In this document: positions 1 through 7,055 of the stretch, one piece after another
Numbering within the stretch: position 1 is the first letter of the stretch
Layout: each line of letters starts with the position of its first letter
DNA from: an uncultured Blautia sp.
Lineage (GTDB): Bacteria; Bacillota; Clostridia; Lachnospirales; Lachnospiraceae
Length of the DNA: 13,295 bases
Direction of reading: 5' to 3'
Assembly (NCBI GenBank): GCA_900765525.1
Contig: CAAFRY010000322.1
Coordinates: 1-13,295, forward strand
The notes under the pieces: model-generated
Databases searched by the model: none
Told to the model about the DNA's origin: nothing
The model's input: only the letters and a program-made list of their open reading frames with translations
Made by a program: the position numbers and the translations under genes

Positions 1-9
1 AACAAAAAG

Positions 10-18
10 TATGATAAT
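10..18 (+). promoter_or_regulatory. Possible -10 promoter element
   Basis: TATGATAAT contains overlapping -10-like hexamers (TATGAT, GATAAT) about 65 bases upstream of the first start codon. The matching -35 box would lie outside the window, so this is only a composition-level suggestion in an A/T-rich leader. It is the only reasonable promoter candidate I see ahead of the binding-protein gene. Confidence 0.25.
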
Positions 19-19
19 C

Positions 20-31
20 TTGTAATTACAA
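20..31. promoter_or_regulatory. Perfect 12-bp palindrome, candidate operator
   Basis: TTGTAATTACAA equals its own reverse complement and sits just downstream of the -10-like sequence, where a repressor bound as a dimer would block initiation. The TGTA...TACA half-sites are generally reminiscent of GntR-family operators, but no regulator gene is in the window to match it with. An A/T-rich leader raises the chance of a random palindrome. Confidence 0.3.
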
Positions 32-83
32 AAATAAAAACAGGTAAAAACAAACAAAAAGTAAGAAACAAGGAGGAAAACGA

Positions 84-1409
84 ATGAAAAGAAAGTTGAT
101 TGCAGGTTTCCTGGCTGCAGTGATGACACTGGGAACTCTGGCCGGATGCGGTGGTTCCAGCAGTGAAGGGGAAAAGACCACTTCTTCAGACAATGAGACA
201 CAGGAGGAAGCCTCCGGGGAGAAAGAAAAAATTGTTTTCTGGTATTCACACACCAGTGAGGAAGCAAAGGCTTTTGAAGCTGCCATTGCTGCCTTCAATG
301 AAAGCCAGGATAAATATGAGGTGGAAGGCCTGAGTGTTATGGATAAGCAGAAGATTATCGTAGCCCTGTCCGGAAGCGATGCTCCTGATGTTGTAGAGGT
401 TTCTAACCAGGATATTATTTCTTATGCAAACAGCGGTTTAGTGGAAGACCTGGACAGTATGGCTTCTGAGGATGGATACGATTTAGAGGGAACCTATGCA
501 GGACAGGCTTTGGAATCCAACACAGTAGAAGATACTTTGTACGGACTGCCTTTTGCAGCACAGATTATCCAGATGTTCTACAACAAAGATATTCTGGAGG
601 AAATCGGCTACACCGAACCGCCTAAAACCATGGAAGAGTTATACGAAATGGCAGAAAAGGCAACTGAGGTAGATGCAGACGGAAATATCACCCGCCTGGG
701 TTATCCGCTGTTCCCTCTGGCTTCTGCAAGACAGGAACTTATCTACTCCTTCGGCGGAAGATGGTGGTCTGAGGACGGCGAGACTCTTACACCGGACGAC
801 CCGCTGATTCTGGACAGCTTAAATATGAATATGCAGTTCCGTGAGAAATACGGAGTGGAAAAGGTACAGGCCTTTGTTGCATCTGCAAATACCAACCGTT
901 ATACAGAAAACGATATGTTCTTTGCCGGAAAACAGTTATTCCGTTTCGATGGTCCATGGCTGGCTACTATGGCTGCTGACTGGGGTCCTGATGTAAATTA
1001 CGGAGTAGCTCTTACACCGGGAACAGAAGCAAATCCTGACTTACAGGGTACCAGCCGTTACGAGACAAACAGCCTTGCAATCCCTGTTGTAGCAAACAAT
1101 AAGGAAGGAGCTTGGGAATTCGCTAAATTCTTTACAAACTCTGACTCTACAAAGGATACACTTATGGAAATCGGAAATCTGCCTACTCAGTTAAACCTGT
1201 ATGAGGACGCTGATATTCTGGCCATGCCTAACTATGAGGTATTCATCGACGCTCTGAAGAAAGAGAATGGAGTACAGTATCCAAAGATTGCTGATTTGTC
1301 AAAATATACTTCTCTTATAGAGGAATATTTAGACTATGTATATAACGGAATTAAGACGCCGGAAGATGCTATGGCAGAGTTGGCGGAACAGGCTAAGCTG
1401 CTGCAGTAA
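84..1409 (+). CDS. Sugar ABC transporter substrate-binding lipoprotein (family 1)
   Basis: This 441-residue extracellular lipoprotein is expected to capture an oligosaccharide or glycoside and deliver it to the two permeases encoded next. The N-terminus is a lipoprotein signal: MKRK, a hydrophobic run (about residues 5-18), then the lipobox L19-A-G-C22; cleavage before Cys22 leaves a Gly/Ser/Glu-rich linker to about residue 48. The mature part has the family-1 solute-binding fold signs, such as IVFWYSHTSEE, an ALSGSDAPDVVEVSNQ segment, and FRFDGPWLATMA near residue 290. Length is normal for the family. The start is fixed by AAGGAGG at 70-76, 7 bases before ATG. It is first in the apparent operon. 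The ligand cannot be read from sequence; the downstream GH2 gene suggests a beta-mannoside, by inference. Confidence 0.93.
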   Translation: MKRKLIAGFLAAVMTLGTLAGCGGSSSEGEKTTSSDNETQEEASGEKEKIVFWYSHTSEEAKAFEAAIAAFNESQDKYEVEGLSVMDKQKIIVALSGSDAPDVVEVSNQDIISYANSGLVEDLDSMASEDGYDLEGTYAGQALESNTVEDTLYGLPFAAQIIQMFYNKDILEEIGYTEPPKTMEELYEMAEKATEVDADGNITRLGYPLFPLASARQELIYSFGGRWWSEDGETLTPDDPLILDSLNMNMQFREKYGVEKVQAFVASANTNRYTENDMFFAGKQLFRFDGPWLATMAADWGPDVNYGVALTPGTEANPDLQGTSRYETNSLAIPVVANNKEGAWEFAKFFTNSDSTKDTLMEIGNLPTQLNLYEDADILAMPNYEVFIDALKKENGVQYPKIADLSKYTSLIEEYLDYVYNGIKTPEDAMAELAEQAKLLQ

Positions 1410-1413
1410 ACAA

Positions 1414-1517
1414 GAGACAGATAACGCCTATGCTTACGGTGGATTGTAGCTGGTTATTGTCTCGAAAGCGTGACCCCAGCAGTCTGCAGACAGCCCATGG
1501 GTTCCGGCTTTGAGACA
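1414..1517 (+). promoter_or_regulatory. Candidate structured leader with two exclusive pairings
   Basis: TGTCTC at 1458-1463 can pair in two ways. Upstream, GAGACA (1414-1419) plus ATAAC (1421-1425) pairs with GTTAT-TGTCTC (1453-1463), 11 bp with G1420 bulged. Downstream, TGTCTC (1458-1463) plus AAAGC (1465-1469) pairs with GCTTT-GAGACA (1507-1517), 11 bp with G1464 bulged. Inside the second stem, GA.CCCA (1472-1478) can pair with TGGG.TC (1498-1504) around the 10-bp palindrome GTCTGCAGAC (1482-1491). Two stems sharing one strand is the design of attenuators and riboswitches, and a T-tailed hairpin follows 19 bases later. I recognise no known RNA family, and an unrelated explanation (remnant repeat) is possible. 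Confidence 0.4.
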
Positions 1518-1535
1518 GGACTAAAGAAAATATGC

Positions 1536-1584
1536 GGGGTATATATGAAAGGGTGCGAAATCCTTTCATATATACTCCATTTTT
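1536..1584 (+). terminator. 17-bp hairpin with T tract between binding protein and permeases
   Basis: The arms 1536-1552 and 1562-1578 pair over all 17 positions with a single G-T wobble (1538/1576) and a 9-base loop (1553-1561). The stem is followed by A and five Ts (1580-1584), then the GGAGG ribosome site of the permease gene at 1587-1591. This could be a leaky intrinsic terminator or a 3'-end-protecting hairpin. Either would let the binding protein be made in excess over the permeases, as is known for intergenic hairpins after binding-protein genes such as E. coli malE. The T tract is short, so full termination is not expected. Confidence 0.6.
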
Positions 1585-1597
1585 ATGGAGGTACAAG

Positions 1598-2539
1598 ATG
1601 AAAAATAAAAGCGGAAGAAAGAGAAAATATTCCTGGAAGGATACCAGGAACGGTTTTCTTTTTGCACTGCCATGGATTATCGGATTTACATGTTTTAGCA
1701 TTATCCCCCTGCTGACATCTTTGTATTACAGCTTTACGGATTTTAATCCGGTAAAAGACCCGGTCTGGGTGGGGTTGGAAAACTTTAAGTATATTTTTCA
1801 GGACCCGCTGGTATTAAAGAGTCTGAAGAATACGTTGTTCATGGCCTTTGTGTCTACACCGGTCAACCTGTTTATTGCCTTGCTTCTGGCTACGCTGCTG
1901 AACCGGAAATTTAAAGGAAGAGGAGCAGCCAGAACCATCTTTTTCATGCCCTCAGTCATTCCTATGATTGCAGCTACCATGGTGTGGATTTGGATGTTTG
2001 ACCCTACATATGGTTACATTAACCGGGTGCTGGAGATGTTCGGCATCGACGGCCCTTCCTGGCTTATGGACCCTTCCTATACCAAATGGGCACTGGTTCT
2101 TATGGGAACCTGGTGTACCGGAACCACTATGCTGATTTGTCTTGCTGCTCTGCAGGATGTGCCTAAGAGCTATTATGAGGCGGCAGAGATTGACGGAGCC
2201 AATGCTGTGCAGAGATTCTTTAAAGTTACTCTCCCCTGCGTGGCTTCTGTACTGGTATATCAGGCTATCCTGAATATTATCAATGCCTTCCAGTATTTTA
2301 CACAGGTTTATGTTATCATCAACGCCAGTTCCGGAGGCGGTGCCAGCAATGCAGGCGGCGGGCCGGCCAATTCTATCTTGATGTATCCGCTGTATTTGTT
2401 TAACACCGCATTCTCTTACATGAAGATGGGAAGAGCTTCTGCCATGGCCTGGCTGTTGTTTATTGTAGTTAGTATTATGACCTTTATCATGATTAAAGTA
2501 ACCAAGAAGGTTTCTGAGAACGGAGCAGGAGATGAATAA
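1598..2539 (+). CDS. Sugar ABC transporter permease, first subunit (MalF/UgpA-like)
   Basis: This 313-residue integral membrane protein forms half of the translocation channel of the importer. It has a basic cytoplasmic N-terminus (MKNKSGRKRKYSWKDTR) and about six membrane segments, the first near residues 18-45. The EAA loop, E194-A-A-E-I-D-G200 followed by VTLP, is the docking site for the ATPase in the binding-protein-dependent permease family. A Gly-rich stretch at residues 243-256 replaces the usual short TxGGP segment. I chose ATG 1598 because GGAGG at 1587-1591 is 6 bases upstream. An in-frame ATG at 1532 would add 22 residues encoded by the intergenic hairpin and has no ribosome site. 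It overlaps the next gene by 8 bases, so translation is probably coupled. Confidence 0.93.
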   Translation: MKNKSGRKRKYSWKDTRNGFLFALPWIIGFTCFSIIPLLTSLYYSFTDFNPVKDPVWVGLENFKYIFQDPLVLKSLKNTLFMAFVSTPVNLFIALLLATLLNRKFKGRGAARTIFFMPSVIPMIAATMVWIWMFDPTYGYINRVLEMFGIDGPSWLMDPSYTKWALVLMGTWCTGTTMLICLAALQDVPKSYYEAAEIDGANAVQRFFKVTLPCVASVLVYQAILNIINAFQYFTQVYVIINASSGGGASNAGGGPANSILMYPLYLFNTAFSYMKMGRASAMAWLLFIVVSIMTFIMIKVTKKVSENGAGDE

Positions 2540-3386
2540 TATGAAGAAATCAAAAGCCTATTATATAAAGAATTTAAAGAAGATTCCTGTCACCATCCTG
2601 ATGATTATACTGTGCCTTATCTTTTTCTCTCCCTTTTTAGTTATGGTGACAACCTCTCTGAAGACAAACGCAGATGCATTTCAGCTTCCTGTAAAGCTGT
2701 TTCCAAGAGAAATTATCTGGGATAACTATCCGGAGGCAATGGAGAAAATTCCTTTCCTTCAGTATTTTAAGAATACCATTCTTATCACCGCATTCTCTGT
2801 GGCCGGACAGCTTTTGTCCACCCCTTTGATTGCCTATTCTCTGTCTAAGATAAAATGGAGAGGCTCGGCCATTATTTCCAGTCTGGTTATGGGAACTATG
2901 ATGATTCCCTATACCGTAACCATGATTCCTCTTTACAGAATTTGGAATAACCTGGGGCTGACGAATACCTACCTACCTCTGATTATCCCGACTTTCTGCG
3001 GAAGTCCTTTCTATATTATTATTGTGCGCCAGTTCTTTGCCGGCCTGCCAAACTCCCTGATGGAGGCGGCTAAGATAGACGGAGCCAGCGAATTTAAACG
3101 TTATGTCAGCATTGCCCTGCCTTTGTCTAAGCCGGCTTTGACTACAGTAGGTATTCAGGCTTTTATCAGTGCATGGTCTGACTATCTGGCACCATTGATT
3201 TATATCAATAAGACAGAAAAGCTGACGCTTTCCCTGGGTCTGCAGCAGTTTCTGGGTTCCTTCTCCACAGACTGGACCCATTTAATGGCAGCGGCTACTC
3301 TTTTTGTGATACCGGTTATTGTTTTCTTCCTTATTTTCCAGAAGAACTTTGTAGAAGGAATTTCCACTTCCGGATTAAAGGCATAG
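2532..3386 (+). CDS. Sugar ABC transporter permease, second subunit (MalG/UgpE-like)
   Basis: This 284-residue membrane protein is the partner permease. It has about six membrane segments, beginning with IPVTILMIILCLIFFSPFLVMVTTSLK, a typical MalG-type first helix ending in TSLK. The EAA loop reads E178-A-A-K-I-D-G184 followed by IALPLSKPAL. The C-terminus ends FVEGISTSGLKA, close to the (V/T)xGxxxGAVKG ending of the family. Two starts are possible: ATG 2532 with GGAG (2522-2525) 6 bases upstream, overlapping the previous gene by 8 bases, or ATG 2541 with AGGAG (2527-2531) 9 bases upstream. The second gives MKKSKAYYIKN and is equally credible. No ATP-binding subunit follows, so a shared MsmK-type ATPase encoded elsewhere is inferred. 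Confidence 0.93.
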   Translation: MNNMKKSKAYYIKNLKKIPVTILMIILCLIFFSPFLVMVTTSLKTNADAFQLPVKLFPREIIWDNYPEAMEKIPFLQYFKNTILITAFSVAGQLLSTPLIAYSLSKIKWRGSAIISSLVMGTMMIPYTVTMIPLYRIWNNLGLTNTYLPLIIPTFCGSPFYIIIVRQFFAGLPNSLMEAAKIDGASEFKRYVSIALPLSKPALTTVGIQAFISAWSDYLAPLIYINKTEKLTLSLGLQQFLGSFSTDWTHLMAAATLFVIPVIVFFLIFQKNFVEGISTSGLKA

Positions 3387-3390
3387 AGGG

Positions 3391-5877
3391 ATGAAAAATA
3401 TGACAAAAAACAGGTTAAACCTTAACGGAATATGGCAGCTTAGCAGTCCGGGGACAGAGGAAGTATATGAAGCTTCTGTTCCGGGAAGCGTGCTTGCCTG
3501 TATGCTGAAGGAACAAAAAACAGAGGACCCTTATTGGGGAACCAACGAATATCAGGTGCGGGAAATTTTTCGCAGGGATTTCCAATATTCCAGAGATTTT
3601 TCTCTGACTCCCAAGCTTCTGGAAGCCAGAGAACTGACCCTGGTATTTGAAGGCATAGATACTATAGGCGAAGTATATTTAAACGGACAGCTTTTGGGAA
3701 AGGTGAAGGACATGCACCGTACCTGGCGCTTTGACGTGAAGCCCTTTTTAAAAGAGGAAAACCGTCTCACCGTGTATCTCCATTCTCCCATTGCGTATAT
3801 TGAGGAGGCGGACAGGAACAGTGATATTACTTACTGTTCTACCGGTTCTATGCCGGGAAACGGCTTTCTGAGAAAAGCCCACTATATGTTTGGCTGGGAT
3901 TGGGGGCCTCAGCTTCCGGATATGGGAATTTTCCGGGATGTTTATCTGGAATACTGTCAGGAGGGAAAACTGGAGGATGTATATATCCGCCAGCATCACG
4001 GCCAGGGGCAGGTGAAGGTGGAGCTTCAGTATGAAAGGAAGCTTTATGGAGATGGAGAAGCCTGTATAGAGGTGGAAATCCTTGAACCGGAAGGCCGGAT
4101 TTTTACCCAAAAGGAAAAAGCACAGGATAAAGGAAAGATAGAAATTTCCATACCAAATCCCCGGCTCTGGTGGCCAAACGGATATGGGGAGCAGCCTTTA
4201 TATCAGGTGAAGGTAAAGCTTTCCGGGAACGAAAGGATTCTGGATGAAAAGGAATATACCATAGGCCTGCGGACCATTACCGTAAGCACGGAAAAGGATG
4301 CCTGGGGCAATGCGTTTGCTTTTGTGGTAAACGGACAGAAAATATTTGCCATGGGAGCCAATTATATTCCGGAGGACAATATTCTTTCCCGGCTTTCAAA
4401 AGAAAGAAGCATAAAGCTGATACAGGACTGTGCGGCAGCTAATTTTAACTGTATCCGTATCTGGGGCGGCGGTTATTATCCGGAAGATTATCTGTATGAA
4501 GCCTGTGACAGGTACGGAATCCTGGTATGGCAGGATTTGATGTATGCCTGCAATGTCTATGTTCTGGACCAGGAGTTTGAAGAGAATATTCTGGCAGAGA
4601 CCAGAGATAATGTGAAGCGGTTAAGACACCATGCCTGCCTGGCCCTCTGGTGCGGCAATAATGAAATGGAGTGGCTGTGGGACGGAGGAGGAAGGCTGAA
4701 GGGGCATCATCCCAGATATAAGGCGGATTATATTAAGATTTTTGAAATGCTTCTTCCAAGAGAAACCAGAAAATATGATGACCAGACCTTTTACTGGCTG
4801 TCATCCCCTTCTTCCGGCGGCTCCTTTGACAATCCTAATGACTGGCAGAGAGGGGACAATCACTACTGGGATGTATGGCATTCCAATAAACCTTTTACAG
4901 AGTACAGAAATTATTATTTCCGGTTCTGTTCTGAGTATGGATTCCAATCCTTCCCCCATAAGAAGACCATAGACAGCTTCTGCAGCAGGGAAGACCAGAA
5001 TATATTCAGTGAAGTCATGGAATCCCATCAAAAGAACGGACAGGCCAATGCCAAGATTTTTTCCTACATCTCAGGGTATTACAAATATCCCAAAGACATG
5101 GAAAGCATTGCCTATATTTCACAGATTCTCCAGTTAAAGGCTATTCAGTATGGGGTTGAGCATTGGAGAAGAAACTGGGGCAGGTGTATGGGGTCCCTGT
5201 ACTGGCAGCTCAATGACTGCTGGCCGGTGGCGTCCTGGGCCAGTATTGATTATTACGGCCGGTGGAAGGCTCTTCACTACGGGGCCAAAAGATTTTACTC
5301 CAGATACATGGCCAGTGCCTGCGAGGAGGAAGAACTTAGTACAAAAATAACCTATTATGTTCACAATGAATCTTTTGAGCCTAAGGAAGGCACATTGGAG
5401 GTGTCGCTTATAGACAGAGATTTCCAGGTGCTTCACCAGGAGATTATAGAGGTAAACTCCGGGGCCTTTGAGACAAAACCAGTGCTGGAGACAGACTTTT
5501 CCCAGTGGATAGAGGGAGAAGAACAGAAAAGAAAGGTATTTGCCAGATACCGGCTTTTCCGGAATGGAGAGTGTGTCAGCACAGGCATTACCATGTTTGT
5601 AAAACCAAAATATTTTAAGTACCGGGTTCCGGAATACGAGACCCTGGTGGAGGAGAAGGAAGATAGGTTCCTGATTAGGGTAAAGGCCCATAGTTTTGCT
5701 AATTATGTGGAGCTGTATCTGATAGAGGCGGACTGTGTATTCAGCGATAATTACTTTGACATAACAGACCCGGAAGGTATCCAGGTTTCTGTAGAGAAAG
5801 AAACTCTGCCTCAGGGCTTTGCCTGCAGTGACATAGAGGAACAGCTTCGGCTGAAAAGCGTGGCGGAAAGCTACTAG
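3391..5877 (+). CDS. GH2 family exo-beta-mannosidase-like glycosidase
   Basis: This 828-residue protein has the layout of GH2 beta-mannosidases: an N-terminal jelly roll (about 5-185) opening with LNGIWQL and containing F167-GWDWGP173, an Ig-like sandwich (about 185-300), a TIM barrel (about 300-640) and C-terminal sandwich domains. Catalytic positions are visible: RIWGGG at 356-361, the acid/base Glu425 in W-C-G-N-N-E, and the nucleophile Glu515 in SEYGFQS. It should release terminal beta-linked mannose from oligosaccharides in the cytoplasm; there is no signal peptide. Other GH2 specificities cannot be excluded, but the GWDWGP and GNNE motifs favour mannosidase. The gene starts 4 bases after the permease stop. 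AGAGGG (3385-3390) touches ATG 3391, so the in-frame ATG at 3400, 9 bases away, may be the true start. Confidence 0.88.
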   Translation: MKNMTKNRLNLNGIWQLSSPGTEEVYEASVPGSVLACMLKEQKTEDPYWGTNEYQVREIFRRDFQYSRDFSLTPKLLEARELTLVFEGIDTIGEVYLNGQLLGKVKDMHRTWRFDVKPFLKEENRLTVYLHSPIAYIEEADRNSDITYCSTGSMPGNGFLRKAHYMFGWDWGPQLPDMGIFRDVYLEYCQEGKLEDVYIRQHHGQGQVKVELQYERKLYGDGEACIEVEILEPEGRIFTQKEKAQDKGKIEISIPNPRLWWPNGYGEQPLYQVKVKLSGNERILDEKEYTIGLRTITVSTEKDAWGNAFAFVVNGQKIFAMGANYIPEDNILSRLSKERSIKLIQDCAAANFNCIRIWGGGYYPEDYLYEACDRYGILVWQDLMYACNVYVLDQEFEENILAETRDNVKRLRHHACLALWCGNNEMEWLWDGGGRLKGHHPRYKADYIKIFEMLLPRETRKYDDQTFYWLSSPSSGGSFDNPNDWQRGDNHYWDVWHSNKPFTEYRNYYFRFCSEYGFQSFPHKKTIDSFCSREDQNIFSEVMESHQKNGQANAKIFSYISGYYKYPKDMESIAYISQILQLKAIQYGVEHWRRNWGRCMGSLYWQLNDCWPVASWASIDYYGRWKALHYGAKRFYSRYMASACEEEELSTKITYYVHNESFEPKEGTLEVSLIDRDFQVLHQEIIEVNSGAFETKPVLETDFSQWIEGEEQKRKVFARYRLFRNGECVSTGITMFVKPKYFKYRVPEYETLVEEKEDRFLIRVKAHSFANYVELYLIEADCVFSDNYFDITDPEGIQVSVEKETLPQGFACSDIEEQLRLKSVAESY

Positions 5878-5880
5878 TGC

Positions 5881-5907
5881 AGCGGTTGTTCAGTACCCGC
5901 TGTACTG
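5881..5907 (+). promoter_or_regulatory. Small hairpin with possible pseudoknot before the PLP-enzyme gene
   Basis: CAGTAC (5891-5896) and GTACTG (5902-5907) form a perfect 6-bp stem with loop CCGCT (5897-5901). The whole loop is complementary to AGCGG (5881-5885) just upstream, so an H-type pseudoknot is possible. It sits 3 bases after the GH2 stop and 6 bases before the ribosome site at 5914-5920. It could modulate translation of the next gene or protect an mRNA end. No T tract follows, so it is not a terminator. Confidence 0.3.
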
Positions 5908-5924
5908 GTGCGTGAGGTGATAAA

Positions 5925-7040
5925 ATGAAGAAAGAATGGATAGAAAACTTAGAGACTCCGTGTATTGTCATTGACATGGAGAAGACGAAAAAAAACATCA
6001 GAGAAACCCAGGAGGAGACTTCCAAATATGGCTGTAAATTAAGGCCTCATATTAAGACCCATAAGATGCCGCTGTTTGCCAGAATGCAGATTCAGGCAGG
6101 GGCCTGGGGAATCACCTGTGCCAAGGTGTCTGAGGCAGAAGTGATGATGGAGGGGGGAATAGAAGATATTTTTATTGCCTATCCTCTTGTGGGTGCGCCT
6201 AAAATCAAGAGGGCTATTTCTCTTCATAAGAAGCTGAAACGGTTGATTCTGGCTGTGGACAGTATGGAATGTGCCCTTCCTCTGAACCAGGCGGCTAAAG
6301 AAGCAGGAATCTGTCTGGAAGTCAGGATGGAAGTAGACACCGGGGCTAAAAGGACCGGAGTAGTAAGGGAAAAGGCTGTGGAGCTGGCCAAAGAGCTGGA
6401 CGGGCTTTCCAATCTGAAGCTGACGGGAATTTATACCTTTAAAAGTCTGGTATATCAGGATGAGCCTACCCAGGACAAGGTCATAGCAGCAGAAGAGGAA
6501 GGAAAGCTGATGGAAGAACTGGCAGAAGCTATTCGGGAGGCGGGAGTCTCCATAGAGGAGGTCAGCGCCGGTTCTACTCCTACAGGACTGGAGGTAGCCA
6601 AAACCGGAAAGGTGACGGAAATTCGTCCTGGGACCTATATTTTCAAAGATTATATGCTCTGTAAGGAAGGTGCTGCAGTCTTTGAAGATATTGCGGTGCG
6701 GTATTATGCCACAGTGGTCAGTACCCCCTGTAAAGAATATGCCGTGATTGACGGAGGCACCAAGACCTTTCCCATGGATATTCTGCTGGATGCAGAACCC
6801 TATTATTATCCGGGCTATGCCCTGGTGGAAGGAAATGAAGACCTGCAGCTTCGGAGAATGAATGAAGAGCATGGAATTCTTACCAGTAAAAAAGGAGATA
6901 CGGGATTAAAAGTAGGGGATAAGGTGGTGCTGGTCCCCATTCATGTGTGTACGGCCATTAACATGCAGAATACAGTGTATATAGATTATGGAGACTGTTT
7001 GGAAAAAGAGACAGTCAAAGCCAGAGGAATGCTGGTGTAA
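5925..7040 (+). CDS. Fold-type III PLP enzyme, D-threonine aldolase / D-serine dehydratase family
   Basis: This 371-residue enzyme belongs to the family that pairs an alanine-racemase-like PLP barrel (about 8-245) with a C-terminal D-Ser-dehydratase-like metal-binding domain (about 255-360). The cofactor motif R40-P-H-I-K-T-H-K47 is present, with Lys44 the likely Schiff-base lysine. AGSTPT (about 220-225) resembles the phosphate-binding loop, and the metal site H340-V-C342 is present. A His-x-Cys zinc pair is described for eukaryotic D-serine dehydratase of this family, favouring dehydratase or a broad D-hydroxy-amino-acid lyase over strict aldolase; this remains open. Products would be pyruvate or 2-oxobutanoate with ammonia, or glycine with an aldehyde. 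A GAGGTGA site (5914-5920) precedes the ATG. It is followed by the D-aminoacylase and RidA genes. Confidence 0.85.
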   Translation: MKKEWIENLETPCIVIDMEKTKKNIRETQEETSKYGCKLRPHIKTHKMPLFARMQIQAGAWGITCAKVSEAEVMMEGGIEDIFIAYPLVGAPKIKRAISLHKKLKRLILAVDSMECALPLNQAAKEAGICLEVRMEVDTGAKRTGVVREKAVELAKELDGLSNLKLTGIYTFKSLVYQDEPTQDKVIAAEEEGKLMEELAEAIREAGVSIEEVSAGSTPTGLEVAKTGKVTEIRPGTYIFKDYMLCKEGAAVFEDIAVRYYATVVSTPCKEYAVIDGGTKTFPMDILLDAEPYYYPGYALVEGNEDLQLRRMNEEHGILTSKKGDTGLKVGDKVVLVPIHVCTAINMQNTVYIDYGDCLEKETVKARGMLV

Positions 7041-7055
7041 CGCCGGAGGTAAAGT

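Noticed and set aside
20..48. TTGTAA as a -35 box for a promoter close to the first gene
   Set aside because: At 17 bases spacing the would-be -10 (43-48) is GGTAAA-like and poor.
1532..1597. Upstream in-frame start that would lengthen the first permease by 22 residues
   Set aside because: No ribosome site precedes it, the added residues are encoded by the intergenic hairpin, and ATG 1598 has GGAGG at ideal spacing.
5134..5691. 185-codon open frame on the minus strand
   Set aside because: Antisense to the catalytic and C-terminal parts of the GH2 gene, with no ribosome site or recognisable domain.
6039..6872. 277-codon open frame on the minus strand
   Set aside because: It lies wholly inside the PLP-enzyme gene, has a low-complexity His/Cys/Phe-rich product, and resembles no family; it is an antisense shadow.
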